From Ancylobacter defluvii (GTDB lineage Bacteria > Pseudomonadota > Alphaproteobacteria > Rhizobiales > Xanthobacteraceae): DNA of 64,000 nucleotides. The position numbers and the translations under genes are program-made. The stretch lies in NCBI RefSeq assembly GCF_018390605.1, contig NZ_JAHBGD010000019.1:259031-323030 (forward strand), read 5' to 3'. Under the pieces are notes generated by a model. It had not been told where the DNA came from and made no database searches. It saw nothing but the letters and a program-made list of their open reading frames with translations. Positions within the stretch are counted from its first letter, which is position 1, and every line of letters starts with the position of its first letter. This document shows, in pieces, positions 24,906-33,880 of the stretch.

Positions 24906-26138
24906 CTATTCGGAGCGGGCGCTCTTCGGCTTCAGCCAGGCGAACATGGAGCCGGCGCCCTTCGGCTTGATCTCGTTGGGCAGGCGGGCCACCACCACCA
25001 TGTGGTCGATCTTGCCCTTCTTCCAATGGGCGAGGAAGGCCTCGTAATTCTTGAACGAGATGCAGCCATTGGAATCGCCGCGAGGGCCCAGCAGGTAGCT
25101 GTGGGTCAGGATGCCGTTGCGGCCAAACATCGGCTCCTTGCCGACCGGCGTCATCCGCAGCGCCTCGACGCCATGGAACAGCGATTCGCGCATGGTCAGC
25201 TTGTAGGTGTTCGGCGGTGTCGGGCCGCGCATCTTCACCGAGATATGGCGCGGATCGTCGAACCGGTCGCCATAGCCGGAATGCGCCTCGAACTTGGTGC
25301 CATCAGGCATGTACACGACCTGGCCGACAATGTCGTAGACGGCGAAGCGGTCGCCCGATTTCGGCAGACGCACCTCGGCGGTGGACATCGGAATGCCGGT
25401 GGCTTCTTCCGGCGACACCTGCGGCGGCTCGGTCGGCCCGAGGTCGAGCTCACCCTCGCCGGTCGACAGCGAAGCCAGCCGCACCTTGCGGGCCAGCGGA
25501 TTCTTTTCCGGCGTCGGCGCATCTGCGGCAAGGTCGCCCGAGGATAGCGCGTCCGGCTCCGCGGCCGCGGAAGCCGCGGCGGTCTGGGTACGGCCGGCGC
25601 CGCGCGGGTCGGAAGGCGGCAGCGGCACCGCATGCGCCATCGCCACCACCGCGCCCTTCGGCGCCGCGCTGCCGGCGAGGTCGGAACTCGGCCGCATCGG
25701 CGCGCTCGCCACCGTCTCGGTGGGTGCGGCGCGCAGCGGCATCTGCATGTCGGGGCCGAAAATCCAGTTCGGCGCCAGCGCCACCACGCCGGCGGACTGG
25801 AAATTGCGGATTTCGCGGACGCTCGCCTCCATCTTCATCGGCGGCGGCGCCATCTCGAACGGGGTGTCCTCCGGCATGGGCGGCGGAAGATCGGCGGGCG
25901 CGACATTGCCCCGGCCGAACCCCGGCAGGCCGGCAACGGCACTCGCCTCGGTCACGCGCCATTCGGGAGCGGTCGCAGAAGACGGCGCCCAGGCGGCGCC
26001 GAAGGAGACAGCGGCGGTCGCGGCCGCGCCGCCGGCGCCGATGATCAGCGCGGCGACGAAATGCCAGCGAGGCCTAACCGGCTTCGGCGCCATCGGCGCG
26101 CGCGTGCCAAATCCACGGGTCCGAGCTTTTCTGCCCAT
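24906..26138 (-). CDS. Membrane-anchored L,D-transpeptidase-like protein (Tlde1/DUF2778 domain)
   Basis: About 410 residues. An N-terminal basic segment and one membrane helix (about 25-50) are followed by a long Pro/Ala-rich linker of about 200 residues. The C-terminal catalytic domain has THSYLLGPRGDSNGCISF, with putative catalytic H346 and C359. This HxxLxGPxGxSxGC arrangement is the DUF2778/Tlde1 domain, named for a type VI secretion L,D-transpeptidase effector. No secretion genes are nearby, so a housekeeping peptidoglycan role is more likely. The start is uncertain (26138 or 26093); GGGGAG is unusually close to 26138. A small hairpin overlaps its stop codon. Confidence 0.82.
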   Translation of the reverse strand: MGRKARTRGFGTRAPMAPKPVRPRWHFVAALIIGAGGAAATAAVSFGAAWAPSSATAPEWRVTEASAVAGLPGFGRGNVAPADLPPPMPEDTPFEMAPPPMKMEASVREIRNFQSAGVVALAPNWIFGPDMQMPLRAAPTETVASAPMRPSSDLAGSAAPKGAVVAMAHAVPLPPSDPRGAGRTQTAAASAAAEPDALSSGDLAADAPTPEKNPLARKVRLASLSTGEGELDLGPTEPPQVSPEEATGIPMSTAEVRLPKSGDRFAVYDIVGQVVYMPDGTKFEAHSGYGDRFDDPRHISVKMRGPTPPNTYKLTMRESLFHGVEALRMTPVGKEPMFGRNGILTHSYLLGPRGDSNGCISFKNYEAFLAHWKKGKIDHMVVVARLPNEIKPKGAGSMFAWLKPKSARSE

Positions 26139-26476
26139 AACTCCCCAAAACCCACATTCACACCGCCGATGCGTTGCGAATGGCATCGCCGCATCGGTCG
26201 GATCACGCTCCCGCCTTCTAACGAGGCGGGCTTACTAGGCGTGAATCCATAGCGAAACTTGGTAAGCAATTTATTGATATCCGGCCGCAATGCAAACGCG
26301 AAACGCACGAACGGCATTTCCCACCCCTTCATGCCGCCACGAAATACCGTCACCCGTATCGGCAGTGGCAGGATAACAGTGCCGAGATCCGCTCTCGTGT
26401 GCACCCGCCGGTTCATGCGATAAGCCGCCCTGCCGGGACGACCGGCGAGAGCCGGCGACGAACAGGGACGATGTGC
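26139..26476. other. Divergent spacer between transpeptidase and M20 genes
   Basis: 338 bases without a supported gene. A 7-bp stem CCCGCCT/AGGCGGG (26210-26230, 7-base loop) and an AT-rich stretch near 26240-26290 are the only visible structures. Promoters for both flanking genes are expected here. Confidence 0.5.
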
Positions 26477-27649
26477 ATGACCGACGGTATCATTCCCGCC
26501 CTCGCGGCCCGCCTCGACGAACTGACGGCCTGGCGGCGCCACCTGCACAGCTTTCCCGAAACCGCCTTCGAGGAACACCTCACCAGCGCCTTTCTCGCCG
26601 AGAAGCTGCAAGGCTTCGGCCTGCCGGTGCATCGCGGCCTCGCCGGCACCGGCCTCGTTGCCACGTTGCAGGGGCGCCTGGGAGCGGGACCCGCCATCGG
26701 CCTGCGCGCCGATATCGACGCGCTCGACATTACCGAGGCGACCAACCTGCCCTGGCGCTCCACCAAACCCGGCAAGATGCACGCCTGCGGCCATGACGGC
26801 CACATGACCATGCTGCTCGGCGCCGCCGAGCACCTTGCCGCCCACCCGGATTTCGCCGGCACGGTGCATTTCATCTTCCAGCCGGCGGAGGAGAACGAGG
26901 GCGGCGGCAAGGTGATGGTCGATGAGGGCCTGTTCGAGCTGTTCCCGATGCAGGCGGTCTATGGCCTGCACAATTGGCCGAATGCCGCGTTCGGCAGCTT
27001 CCTCGGCCGGCCGGGGCCGATGTTCGCCGCCTTCGATATTTTCGAGGTGAAGATCGGTGGGCGCGGCGCCCACGCCGCCATGCCGCATCGCGGCATCGAT
27101 CCGGTGCTGGCGGCCGCCCAGCTGGTCGCGGCTCTCCAGTCCATCGTCTCGCGCAGCGTCGATCCCTCCGAGGCGGCGGTGGTCACCGTCACCCAGATCC
27201 ATGGTGGCGATACCTGGAACGTCATCCCGGACGAGGTGGTGCTGCGCGGCACCGCCCGCACCTTCACCCGCGAGGTGCGCGATCTCGTCGAGACCCGCTT
27301 CAGGGCGATCTGCGCCGGCATCGGCGCGGCGAGCGGAACCGAGATCGCCGTGGACTACCAGCGCCGCTATCCGGCGATGGTCAACCATCGCGCCGAGCTC
27401 GACGAGGCCTTCGCCGCCGCCCGCGCCACCAGCGGCGACGCGAACGTCATCACCGATTTCCCGCCGATCATGGCGGCGGAGGACTTCGCCTATATGCTGG
27501 AGAAGGTACCCGGCGCCTATCTCTGCCTCGCCAGCGGCCCGGGGCCGAACCTGCACAATGCCCAGTACGACTTCAACGACGCGCTCATCCCGGTCGGCGC
27601 GTCCTATTGGGTCAACCTGGTGCACCGCCTGCTGAAGCCCTCAAGCTGA
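26477..27649 (+). CDS. M20-family amidohydrolase (hippurate hydrolase-like)
   Basis: The 390-residue enzyme has the M20D metal-binding motif MHACGHDGHMTM (C104, H106), a Glu-rich FQPAEENEGGG catalytic segment and the dimerisation domain starting GGRGAHAAMPHRG. Its C-terminal ligand lies in APP/AAEDFAYMLEKVPG. Family members hydrolyse N-acyl amino acids, hippurate or auxin conjugates. The ATG at 26477 is about 9 bases after AGGGA and is preferred to ATG 26471. It is convergent with the TauE-like permease 12 bases away; no operon partner is apparent. Confidence 0.9.
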   Translation: MTDGIIPALAARLDELTAWRRHLHSFPETAFEEHLTSAFLAEKLQGFGLPVHRGLAGTGLVATLQGRLGAGPAIGLRADIDALDITEATNLPWRSTKPGKMHACGHDGHMTMLLGAAEHLAAHPDFAGTVHFIFQPAEENEGGGKVMVDEGLFELFPMQAVYGLHNWPNAAFGSFLGRPGPMFAAFDIFEVKIGGRGAHAAMPHRGIDPVLAAAQLVAALQSIVSRSVDPSEAAVVTVTQIHGGDTWNVIPDEVVLRGTARTFTREVRDLVETRFRAICAGIGAASGTEIAVDYQRRYPAMVNHRAELDEAFAAARATSGDANVITDFPPIMAAEDFAYMLEKVPGAYLCLASGPGPNLHNAQYDFNDALIPVGASYWVNLVHRLLKPSS

Positions 27650-27661
27650 CACGCGGCGGCC

Positions 27662-28441
27662 TCACCACGCCACGGCGGCAGCGGCACGGGCGTAGTGGAC
27701 CACCCCGTCCATCACCAGCTTCAGCGACAGCAGGAACAGCGCCCCGATCACCAGTCGGAAGAACAGTTTTTCCGGGATCACCCGCGTCAGCTTCACCCCG
27801 GCGAAGGTACCGATCACCGCCACCGGGGTCAGCGCCAGCGTGAGCGTGAGATTGGACAGGCTCAGCTGGCCCAGCGCCCAGTAGGGCACCAGCTTCATGG
27901 CGTTGATCGCGGCGAACAGCAGCGTCGAGGTGCCGGCGAACACCATTTTCGGCAGGCGCTGCGGCAGCATGTAGGTCTGGTAGGGCGGGGCGCCGGCATG
28001 GGTGACGAAGCTGGTGAAGCCAGTCAGCGTGCCCCAGAACAGCCCGCGCGGCACGTCCGCCGGGCGCGGCGTGGTCGGCATGCGGCCGAACCAGCGGTTG
28101 AGGCAGAAGCCGAGCCCGATCAGCCCGACCATCAGCATCACCGCTTCCTCGCTGATCACCGAGGCGGTGGCCCAGCCGATGCCCACCCCCAGCGCGCCGG
28201 CCGGCATCAGGATGGCGAGGTTGCGGCCGGAATATTCCCGCCGGTAGTTCCACACCCCGAACATGTCGCTGATGACATAGACCGGCAGCAGCAGGCCGGC
28301 GGCGGTGAGCGGCGACATCACCAGCGACATGATCGGCACGGCGAGCAGGCCGATCATCGGCAGCCCGCCCTTGGACAGGCCGACCGCCGCCGCCGCCAGG
28401 CCGGCGGCCAGCGCGAACCCGATCTGCGACGGGTCGAGCAT
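27662..28441 (-). CDS. TauE/SafE-family (TSUP) membrane permease
   Basis: The 259-residue protein has about eight hydrophobic helices arranged in two repeats, as in the sulfite exporter TauE/SafE family (LAAAAVGLSKGGLPMIG near the start, VTHAGAPPYQTYMLPQRL in the middle). Family members move organosulfur compounds or sulfite across the inner membrane. The substrate here is unknown. Its ATG immediately follows a spacer after the transaldolase stop (92 bases), and co-transcription with transaldolase is possible but unproven. Confidence 0.88.
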   Translation of the reverse strand: MLDPSQIGFALAAGLAAAAVGLSKGGLPMIGLLAVPIMSLVMSPLTAAGLLLPVYVISDMFGVWNYRREYSGRNLAILMPAGALGVGIGWATASVISEEAVMLMVGLIGLGFCLNRWFGRMPTTPRPADVPRGLFWGTLTGFTSFVTHAGAPPYQTYMLPQRLPKMVFAGTSTLLFAAINAMKLVPYWALGQLSLSNLTLTLALTPVAVIGTFAGVKLTRVIPEKLFFRLVIGALFLLSLKLVMDGVVHYARAAAAVAW

Positions 28442-28533
28442 GGTGGAGACTACCTCGGGAGAAAACGGCAGCGGGCGACGGCGCCTTAGCCGTCACCCGC
28501 CCGGATACGATGGAGCTCGACGTTCGGGGCGGC

Positions 28534-29505
28534 TCAGGCCGCCTGGGCGCTCTTCAGCCGCGCGCTCACCTTGGCGCGCAGGCTGTTCAGGTCCTTCACG
28601 AACTGGCGGATGCCCTCGGCGAGCTTGTCGGTCGCCATCGGGTCCTCGTTCATGGCGAAGCGGAACGCCTTCTCGTCGAGATGCAGCCGCGCCGGCGCCC
28701 CGGCGGTCTCGGCCGGATCGAGCCGGCGGGCCAGCGTGCCCTGATCGGCTTCGAGCTGGTCGAGCAGCGCCGGTCCGATGGTCAGCCGGTCGCAGCCGGC
28801 CAGCGCCTCGATCTCGGCGGTGTTGCGGAAGGAGGCGCCCATCACCACCGTCTTGATGCCGTGCGCCTTGTAATAGGCGTAGATGGCGCGCACCGAGACG
28901 ACGCCGGGGTCGGTCTCGGCAGTGAACGGGCCTTCGCCGGCCTTGACGTGCCAGTCGAGGATGCGCCCGACGAAGGGCGAGATCAGGAACACGCCGGCAT
29001 CGGCGCAGGCCACCGCCTGCGGCAGCGCGAACAGCAGCGTCAGATTGCAGTCGATGCCTTCCTTCTGCAGAACCTCCGCCGCGCGGATGCCCTCCCAGGT
29101 GGAGGCGATCTTGATCAGGATGCGCTCGCGCCCGATGCCGCGCTCTTCATAGGCCTTGATGAAGGCCCGCGCCTTGGCGAGCGTCGCCTCCGTATCGAAA
29201 GAGAGGTCGGCATCGACCTCGGTCGATACCCGGCCGGGCACGATGCCGGCGAGCTCGGCGCCGAAATTGAGCGCGAGCCGGTCGCAGGTGGCCTTCACCA
29301 CCGCGTCGTGGTCGCCGCCCTGCTTGGCGCCCCAGGCGATCGCCTCATCGACGAGCGGCGCATAGGCCGGGGTCTCGGCGGCCTTCAGCAGCAAGGTGGG
29401 GTTGGTCGTACAGTCCTGCGGCTTGAGGCGCCGCACCGCTTCGATGTCGCCGGTATCGGCGACGACGACGGTCATGGTGCGCAGCTGTTCGAGCTTGGAG
29501 GGCAT
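28534..29505 (-). CDS. tal: Transaldolase
   Basis: The 323-residue protein has the TalB-type layout, with the Schiff-base lysine K132 in [25 protein letters not shown] near residue 32 and [18 protein letters not shown]. The length agrees with E. coli TalB (317). It exchanges dihydroxyacetone units between sedoheptulose-7-phosphate and glyceraldehyde-3-phosphate in the non-oxidative pentose phosphate pathway. AGGATAGAGAG lies about 6 bases before ATG 29505. Divergent from the CYTH-like gene. Confidence 0.95.
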   Translation of the reverse strand: MPSKLEQLRTMTVVVADTGDIEAVRRLKPQDCTTNPTLLLKAAETPAYAPLVDEAIAWGAKQGGDHDAVVKATCDRLALNFGAELAGIVPGRVSTEVDADLSFDTEATLAKARAFIKAYEERGIGRERILIKIASTWEGIRAAEVLQKEGIDCNLTLLFALPQAVACADAGVFLISPFVGRILDWHVKAGEGPFTAETDPGVVSVRAIYAYYKAHGIKTVVMGASFRNTAEIEALAGCDRLTIGPALLDQLEADQGTLARRLDPAETAGAPARLHLDEKAFRFAMNEDPMATDKLAEGIRQFVKDLNSLRAKVSARLKSAQAA

Positions 29506-29742
29506 ATCGGTCTCTCTATCCTGCGGCGGCGCCCGCCGCGCCGCATCGGCTCATTTCACATATGGGGCGGCGATCACAAGGCTACGACCCTTGGACCACA
29601 AATTGCCCTGCCGCTTCAAGATGCTCCGCCGGCTGTTTCCGCCATCCGGCGCCGCCTGCATCGCGGTCTTGTGAGCGGCGCGGGGCAGGCGTAAATGCTT
29701 GGGGTTGACGCGGCGACCGGCCGCCGCTTCCCGAGGTCGCTC

Positions 29743-30582
29743 ATGGACGATATCCACTATCGCGAATACAAAATTCTGCTACGTCCCGAGCGGTTCTTCG
29801 ACCCGCGCCAGTTCGAGGTGTTCTGGCACAAGACCACGCAGGTTGCCACCGAGCACAAGATCGGCGTCACCACCAACAAGGACGGCTTCAAGCGCCAGGT
29901 GCGCGAGGTGCTTTTCTACGACACGCCCGACTACGATTTGTACCGGAACGCCTTCATCCTGCGCAAGCGCACCTTCTACACCGATGGCTGGCCCGAGAAC
30001 GAGCACGAGCTCACCTTCAAGTTCCGCCATCCCGATTTCCAAGCGGCGGCGCAGGTGGACGTCACCCCGCATCTTCAGGGCGCCGCCGACATCAAGTTCA
30101 AGGAAGAGTTGCTGCCGCTGAAGGATAAACTCGGCGGCATGCGCAGCCTCTATTCGCATAATTGCGTGCTGCGCTCGGCGGGACTTGTGCTCGATGCCGA
30201 GCTGGAGCGCATCGCCTCGGTGTTTCCGGTGCTGTCGGAACTGTGCCCCGCCCAGGCCGGCACGCCGGTGTCGCTGGTCAACAACCTGCCGGTGGAAGAA
30301 GTGCAGGTGAATGTCGGCGAGTTCGATTTCGGCCACGGCCTCGTCGCCAAGGCGACGATCGCGGTGTGGCGCGACCGGCCGACCGAGAGTTCCATCGTCG
30401 GCGAGTTCGCCTTCCAGGCCAAGTTCGACCGCTATGACGAACTGCACTCCAAGGCCAAGGCGCGCTCGGAGGCCTTCTTCCTCGACATGCAGCAGCAAAT
30501 GCCGGAGTGGGTGTATCTCGGCGCCACCAAGACGGCGCTGGTCTATAATTTCGGCAAGCTCGCCGTGGCCGGTCGCGAATGA
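29743..30582 (+). CDS. CYTH-like (triphosphate tunnel) domain protein
   Basis: The 279-residue protein has several features of the CYTH/triphosphate tunnel metalloenzyme fold: EYKILL near the start (a short form of ExExK), FYDTPDYDLYRNAFILRKR, ELTFKFR, a central GEFDF and FAFQAKF strands, and a C-terminal TKTALVY. It is longer than typical ThiTPase or CyaB proteins (about 180-200), and the first motif is incomplete (E-Y-K rather than ExExK), so catalysis is uncertain. The start MDDIHYREYK at 29743 is preferred over ATG 29695. Its stop overlaps the ATG of a chromate transporter subunit (ATGA). Confidence 0.65.
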   Translation: MDDIHYREYKILLRPERFFDPRQFEVFWHKTTQVATEHKIGVTTNKDGFKRQVREVLFYDTPDYDLYRNAFILRKRTFYTDGWPENEHELTFKFRHPDFQAAAQVDVTPHLQGAADIKFKEELLPLKDKLGGMRSLYSHNCVLRSAGLVLDAELERIASVFPVLSELCPAQAGTPVSLVNNLPVEEVQVNVGEFDFGHGLVAKATIAVWRDRPTESSIVGEFAFQAKFDRYDELHSKAKARSEAFFLDMQQQMPEWVYLGATKTALVYNFGKLAVAGRE

Positions 30583-31187
30583 GCCACCCTGCCCCGGCTG
30601 ACGCCACCGTGCCCGCTCCACCCTCCGGGCCGGTCGGCTTCGGCGAGATCTTCGCCACCTTCCTCGTCATCGGGGCGACCAGCTTCGGCGGCGGCGTCGT
30701 GGCCTATCTGCGCAACGCGCTGGTGCTGCAGAAGGGCTGGCTCGACGAGGAGCGATTCCTGTCGGCGCTGGAGATCGCGCAGGCCCTGCCCGGCCTCAAC
30801 GCCACCAACATGGCGATCATCGTCGGCGACCGGCTGCGCGGCATCCTCGGCGCCATCATCGCCTTCATCGGCATCACCTTGCCCGGCGCCGCGCTGATCA
30901 TGGCGCTCGGCGTCGCCTATGCCTCGAACGCCCACAACCCCTATGTCAACGCGGCGCTGATCGGGGTCGGCGCGGCGGCGGTGGGCATGCTGGCGGCGGT
31001 AACCTTGCAGATCGGCCGCAAACAGTTCGGCTCGCTGATCGACATCGCCATCATCCTCGTCACCGTCGGGCTGGTGAGCTTCCTGCACGTCTCGCTCATC
31101 TGGGTGCTGCTCACGGTGGGCCCGGCGGCAGTGCTGATCTATCGGCCGCGCAAGGAAGCTGCCGCGGCGGAGGCCGACCCGACATGA
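30579..31187 (+). CDS. chrA: Chromate transporter, first half-subunit
   Basis: The 202-residue short-chain CHR protein has the family opening GFGEIFATFLVIGATSFGGG and the LPGLNATNMAIIVGDRLRG loop, with about five or six membrane helices. Short CHR proteins work as a pair of inversely oriented halves. It overlaps the CYTH-like gene upstream and the second half downstream by 4 bases each, so all three are translationally coupled. Chromate or sulfate efflux is the family role; specificity is not shown. Confidence 0.88.
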   Translation: MSHPAPADATVPAPPSGPVGFGEIFATFLVIGATSFGGGVVAYLRNALVLQKGWLDEERFLSALEIAQALPGLNATNMAIIVGDRLRGILGAIIAFIGITLPGAALIMALGVAYASNAHNPYVNAALIGVGAAAVGMLAAVTLQIGRKQFGSLIDIAIILVTVGLVSFLHVSLIWVLLTVGPAAVLIYRPRKEAAAAEADPT

Positions 31188-31708
31188 ACGAGAATCTTTC
31201 CGTGCTCGGCGTGTTCTCGCTGCTGTCGGTGCTGGCCGTCGGCGGCGGCGCGGCGGTGCTGCCCGAGACCAAGATGCTGGTGGTCGAGACGCATCACTGG
31301 CTCACCGACGACCAGTTCCGCGACATTTACGGCCTCGGCCAGGTGGTGCCGGGGCCGAACATGCTGATGGTGATGGTGATCGGCTATCACGTCACCGGCT
31401 TCTTCGGCGCCCTGCTCGCCTATCTCGGCTTCTTCGTGCCGGCGGGGGTGATCTCGCTCGGCGCCTCCCGGCTATGGGACCATTTCGAGGGTTCGCCGTG
31501 GCGCGCCTCGCTGCAGCGGGGCATGGCGCCGCTGGTGGTGGGGCTGATGGCGGCCGGCGCCATCGCCATCGCCCGCACCGCCATCGACGGCGCGATGACG
31601 GTGGCCATCGCCATCGCGGTGTTTCTCGGGGTGTTCTTCGTCAAGCGGATCAACCCGGCGATCCTGGTGCTGGGCGGCGGCGTGGTGGGACTGATCGCGC
31701 TGCGCTGA
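31184..31708 (+). CDS. Chromate transporter, second half-subunit
   Basis: A 174-residue membrane protein matching the C-terminal half of ChrA: LLSVLAVGGGAAVLPETK at the start, then the QVVPGPNMLMVMVIGYHVTGF motif. Its ATGA overlap with the first half points to a heterodimer. A convergent AIM24-family gene begins downstream with only 28 bases between the stops. Confidence 0.88.
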   Translation: MNENLSVLGVFSLLSVLAVGGGAAVLPETKMLVVETHHWLTDDQFRDIYGLGQVVPGPNMLMVMVIGYHVTGFFGALLAYLGFFVPAGVISLGASRLWDHFEGSPWRASLQRGMAPLVVGLMAAGAIAIARTAIDGAMTVAIAIAVFLGVFFVKRINPAILVLGGGVVGLIALR

Positions 31709-31736
31709 GGTGTCGGGTCTCCGGGCGCCGGCCCGC

Positions 31737-32432
31737 TCAACCGCCGCGTTGCGGCAGGTAGGGCGCCAGCGCATGCGCGAGGCCGGGCAGGGTCAGCGTC
31801 TGCAGCCAGACCTTGCCGGGGCCGGACAGCCGCACCAGGAACAGCCCGTCGCCGCCGAACAGCGCGTTGGCGACGCCGCGCATCGTGGTGATCTCGAAGG
31901 AGACGCTCTCCTCGAACAACCCGACATGGCCGGGATGCACCAGCAGTTCCTGGCCCGGCTGCAGCTCGTAGGCCACCAGTTCGCCGCCGAGTTCCACCCA
32001 GGCGCTGGCCTCGCCGGAGAGCTTCTGCAGGACGAAGCCCTCGCCGCCGAACACGGCGCCGCCGAGCTTCTGCTGGAAGGCGCTCGCCACCTCGATACCG
32101 GAAGTACCGCAGATGAAGCCGTGGCGATGCACCAGATAGCCGCGCCCCGGCGCCACGGCGATTTCGACGATATTGCCGGGCAGCTTGGCGGCGAAGGCGA
32201 CATTGCCGGGGCCGCTCTGGGCCCGAAACTCGGTCATGAACAGTCCGGCGCCGGAGACCGCCCGGCTGACCAGCCCGAACAGCCCGCCGCCGCCGCCAAA
32301 ACCCGTCGAGGTGGTCATGCCGATGTCGCCCGACATCCAGGACAGCTGGTCGGGCGCACCGACGACGCTCTCGCCGGGATCGAGGCCGATCTCCAGCACC
32401 GGCAGGGTGGTTCCGATGATCTTCGAACGCAT
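31737..32432 (-). CDS. AIM24/TIGR00266 family protein
   Basis: The 231-residue protein is rich in Gly and beta strands, with GGGGLFGLVSRAVSGAGLFM and EFRAQSGPGNVAFAA in the first half and VHPGHVGLFEESVSFE near the end. This is the typical layout of the TIGR00266/AIM24 (mitochondrial biogenesis AIM24) family. There is no signal peptide. The function of bacterial members is not established. Confidence 0.85.
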   Translation of the reverse strand: MRSKIIGTTLPVLEIGLDPGESVVGAPDQLSWMSGDIGMTTSTGFGGGGGLFGLVSRAVSGAGLFMTEFRAQSGPGNVAFAAKLPGNIVEIAVAPGRGYLVHRHGFICGTSGIEVASAFQQKLGGAVFGGEGFVLQKLSGEASAWVELGGELVAYELQPGQELLVHPGHVGLFEESVSFEITTMRGVANALFGGDGLFLVRLSGPGKVWLQTLTLPGLAHALAPYLPQRGG

Positions 32433-32603
32433 GGCTACCGCTCCTGGCGCGCGGCCCTTCCGGCCGCCGTCGCGGCAGATTAGCCGAGCCGCCGACAGTC
32501 GGCCAAGACCGACGAAATTTTAGCGCCAGCATGGGTTTAGAGGTACCGCGCCGTCGGCGCGTGCTATCATCGCCGGGTTCGTCGAACCATTAGGGAGACA
32601 CCC

Positions 32604-32954
32604 ATGCCCGGTCTGCCTGCCTTCGGACTTTCTTCGTATATCCGCCGCTTCGCTTTACCGCTTCTCGGTGCATTCGCCATCGCCGTCGCCCTTGCCGCCA
32701 CCCTTGGCCTCGGCACCCCGGCGCAGGCCGGCCTCGCCATGCCGGCGCTCGCCACCGCGCCGGCCGTCCAGGCCGTGACGCCCGGCATCGAGCCGGTGCG
32801 CTGGGTCTGCGGCCCGTGGCGCTGCGTCTGGCGTCCCAACTATCCCGGCTACTGGTACCAGCCCCCCTATGCCCGCGGTTGGGGCCCGCCGGTGCGCCCG
32901 GCCTGCTACTGGCATCGCGGCTGGGGTGGCGGCTGGGTGCATACCTGTCCCTGA
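32604..32954 (+). CDS. Small secreted Trp/Pro-rich protein
   Basis: The 116-residue protein has a signal peptide (hydrophobic core ALPLLGAFAIAVALAATLGL, cleavage after AQA near residue 42). The mature part contains WVCGPWRCVWRPN and a C-terminal RPACYWHRGWGGGW segment, giving four cysteines. The WRP and tryptophan pattern recalls small alphaproteobacterial GCG_CRPN-type proteins, but the match is by eye. TAGGGAGAC precedes the ATG and a TATCAT box lies at about 32569. Function unknown; envelope or periplasmic. Confidence 0.7.
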   Translation: MPGLPAFGLSSYIRRFALPLLGAFAIAVALAATLGLGTPAQAGLAMPALATAPAVQAVTPGIEPVRWVCGPWRCVWRPNYPGYWYQPPYARGWGPPVRPACYWHRGWGGGWVHTCP

Positions 32955-33169
32955 GCCGATACCGCCCCTGAGCGCGGACTCCCCCTGAGCATCGATCGAC
33001 ATGCCGCCGCGCAAGGGCCTTGCCTTCGGCGCGGCGGCTGCCCGGCCGGCGGCTATGCCGCTCATCCTGAAACCCTTCCCGGCGAAGGCGGCATGCCGTA
33101 CCCAGCCCCGCCGCGCCGGGGCGACATCGGCGCCGCCGCTCCCGACGTCCCTTCCGATTCCCGAGCCTC

Positions 33170-33862
33170 ATGACCTCCGATCCGCCGCCCGGCACCCGCC
33201 TGCGCCCACTGATCTTCGCCACCCTCGCCACCCTGATCGCCGGCTTCGTGGATGCGGTCGGCTATGCCTATCTCGGCGGGCTGTTCCTCTCCTTCATGAG
33301 CGGCAACTCGACCCGGCTCGGCATCAGCCTCGCCTCCGGCCAGTTCCTCGCCGCCGTGCACGCCGCCATCGTCATCGGCTGCTTCGTCGTCGGCGCACTG
33401 ATCGGCACGCTGATCGCCGATGCCGCCGCCCGCTGGAAGCTGGTGCTGATCCTCGCCGTCGAAGTGGTGCTGTTCACCCTCGCCGCCGCTCTGGCGCAGC
33501 GCGATATCGGCTTCACCGCCCTGCTGCCGGTCGCCGTCGCCATGGGCCTGCAGAACGCGGTGCACCAGCTCATCGCCGGCGCCGATGTCGGCAAGAGCTT
33601 CGTCACCGGCGCGCTGTTCGGCATGGGCCAGGCGCTGGCGCGCCGGCTCACCGGGCGCGGCTCCACGGCCGAGGCGGCGAGCTATGCGCTGTCCTGGTCG
33701 GCCTTCGTCATCGGCGCGCTGGTCGGCGCCCTGATGCTCGCCGGCATGGGACTGGCGACGGCGCTGGCTATCGCCGGCGGGCAACTGGCGGTGCTGGTGG
33801 CGGTTGCCTTCGCCTTCAACCGGCATCTGGGGCCGGCGGTGGCGGATTATGGCGGCGACTGA
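33170..33862 (+). CDS. YoaK (DUF1275) family membrane protein
   Basis: The 230-residue protein has about six membrane helices and the DUF1275 opening LIAGFVDAVGYAYLGGLF followed by FMSGNSTRLGI, the most conserved part of the family. AMGLQNAVHQ in the middle also fits. The function is unknown. Upstream bases 32955-33169 hold no gene I can support. Confidence 0.85.
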   Translation: MTSDPPPGTRLRPLIFATLATLIAGFVDAVGYAYLGGLFLSFMSGNSTRLGISLASGQFLAAVHAAIVIGCFVVGALIGTLIADAAARWKLVLILAVEVVLFTLAAALAQRDIGFTALLPVAVAMGLQNAVHQLIAGADVGKSFVTGALFGMGQALARRLTGRGSTAEAASYALSWSAFVIGALVGALMLAGMGLATALAIAGGQLAVLVAVAFAFNRHLGPAVADYGGD

Positions 33863-33880
33863 AGCCGCCTCGGCCGGCCG

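Noticed and set aside
24906-26138. Type VI secretion effector and immunity pair
   Set aside because: No VgrG, PAAR, Hcp or immunity-like gene is next to the DUF2778 protein, and it has a membrane anchor.
29695-29742. Earlier in-frame start for the CYTH-like gene
   Set aside because: It adds 16 residues without a ribosome site, while MDDIHYREYK at 29743 begins the family-like sequence.
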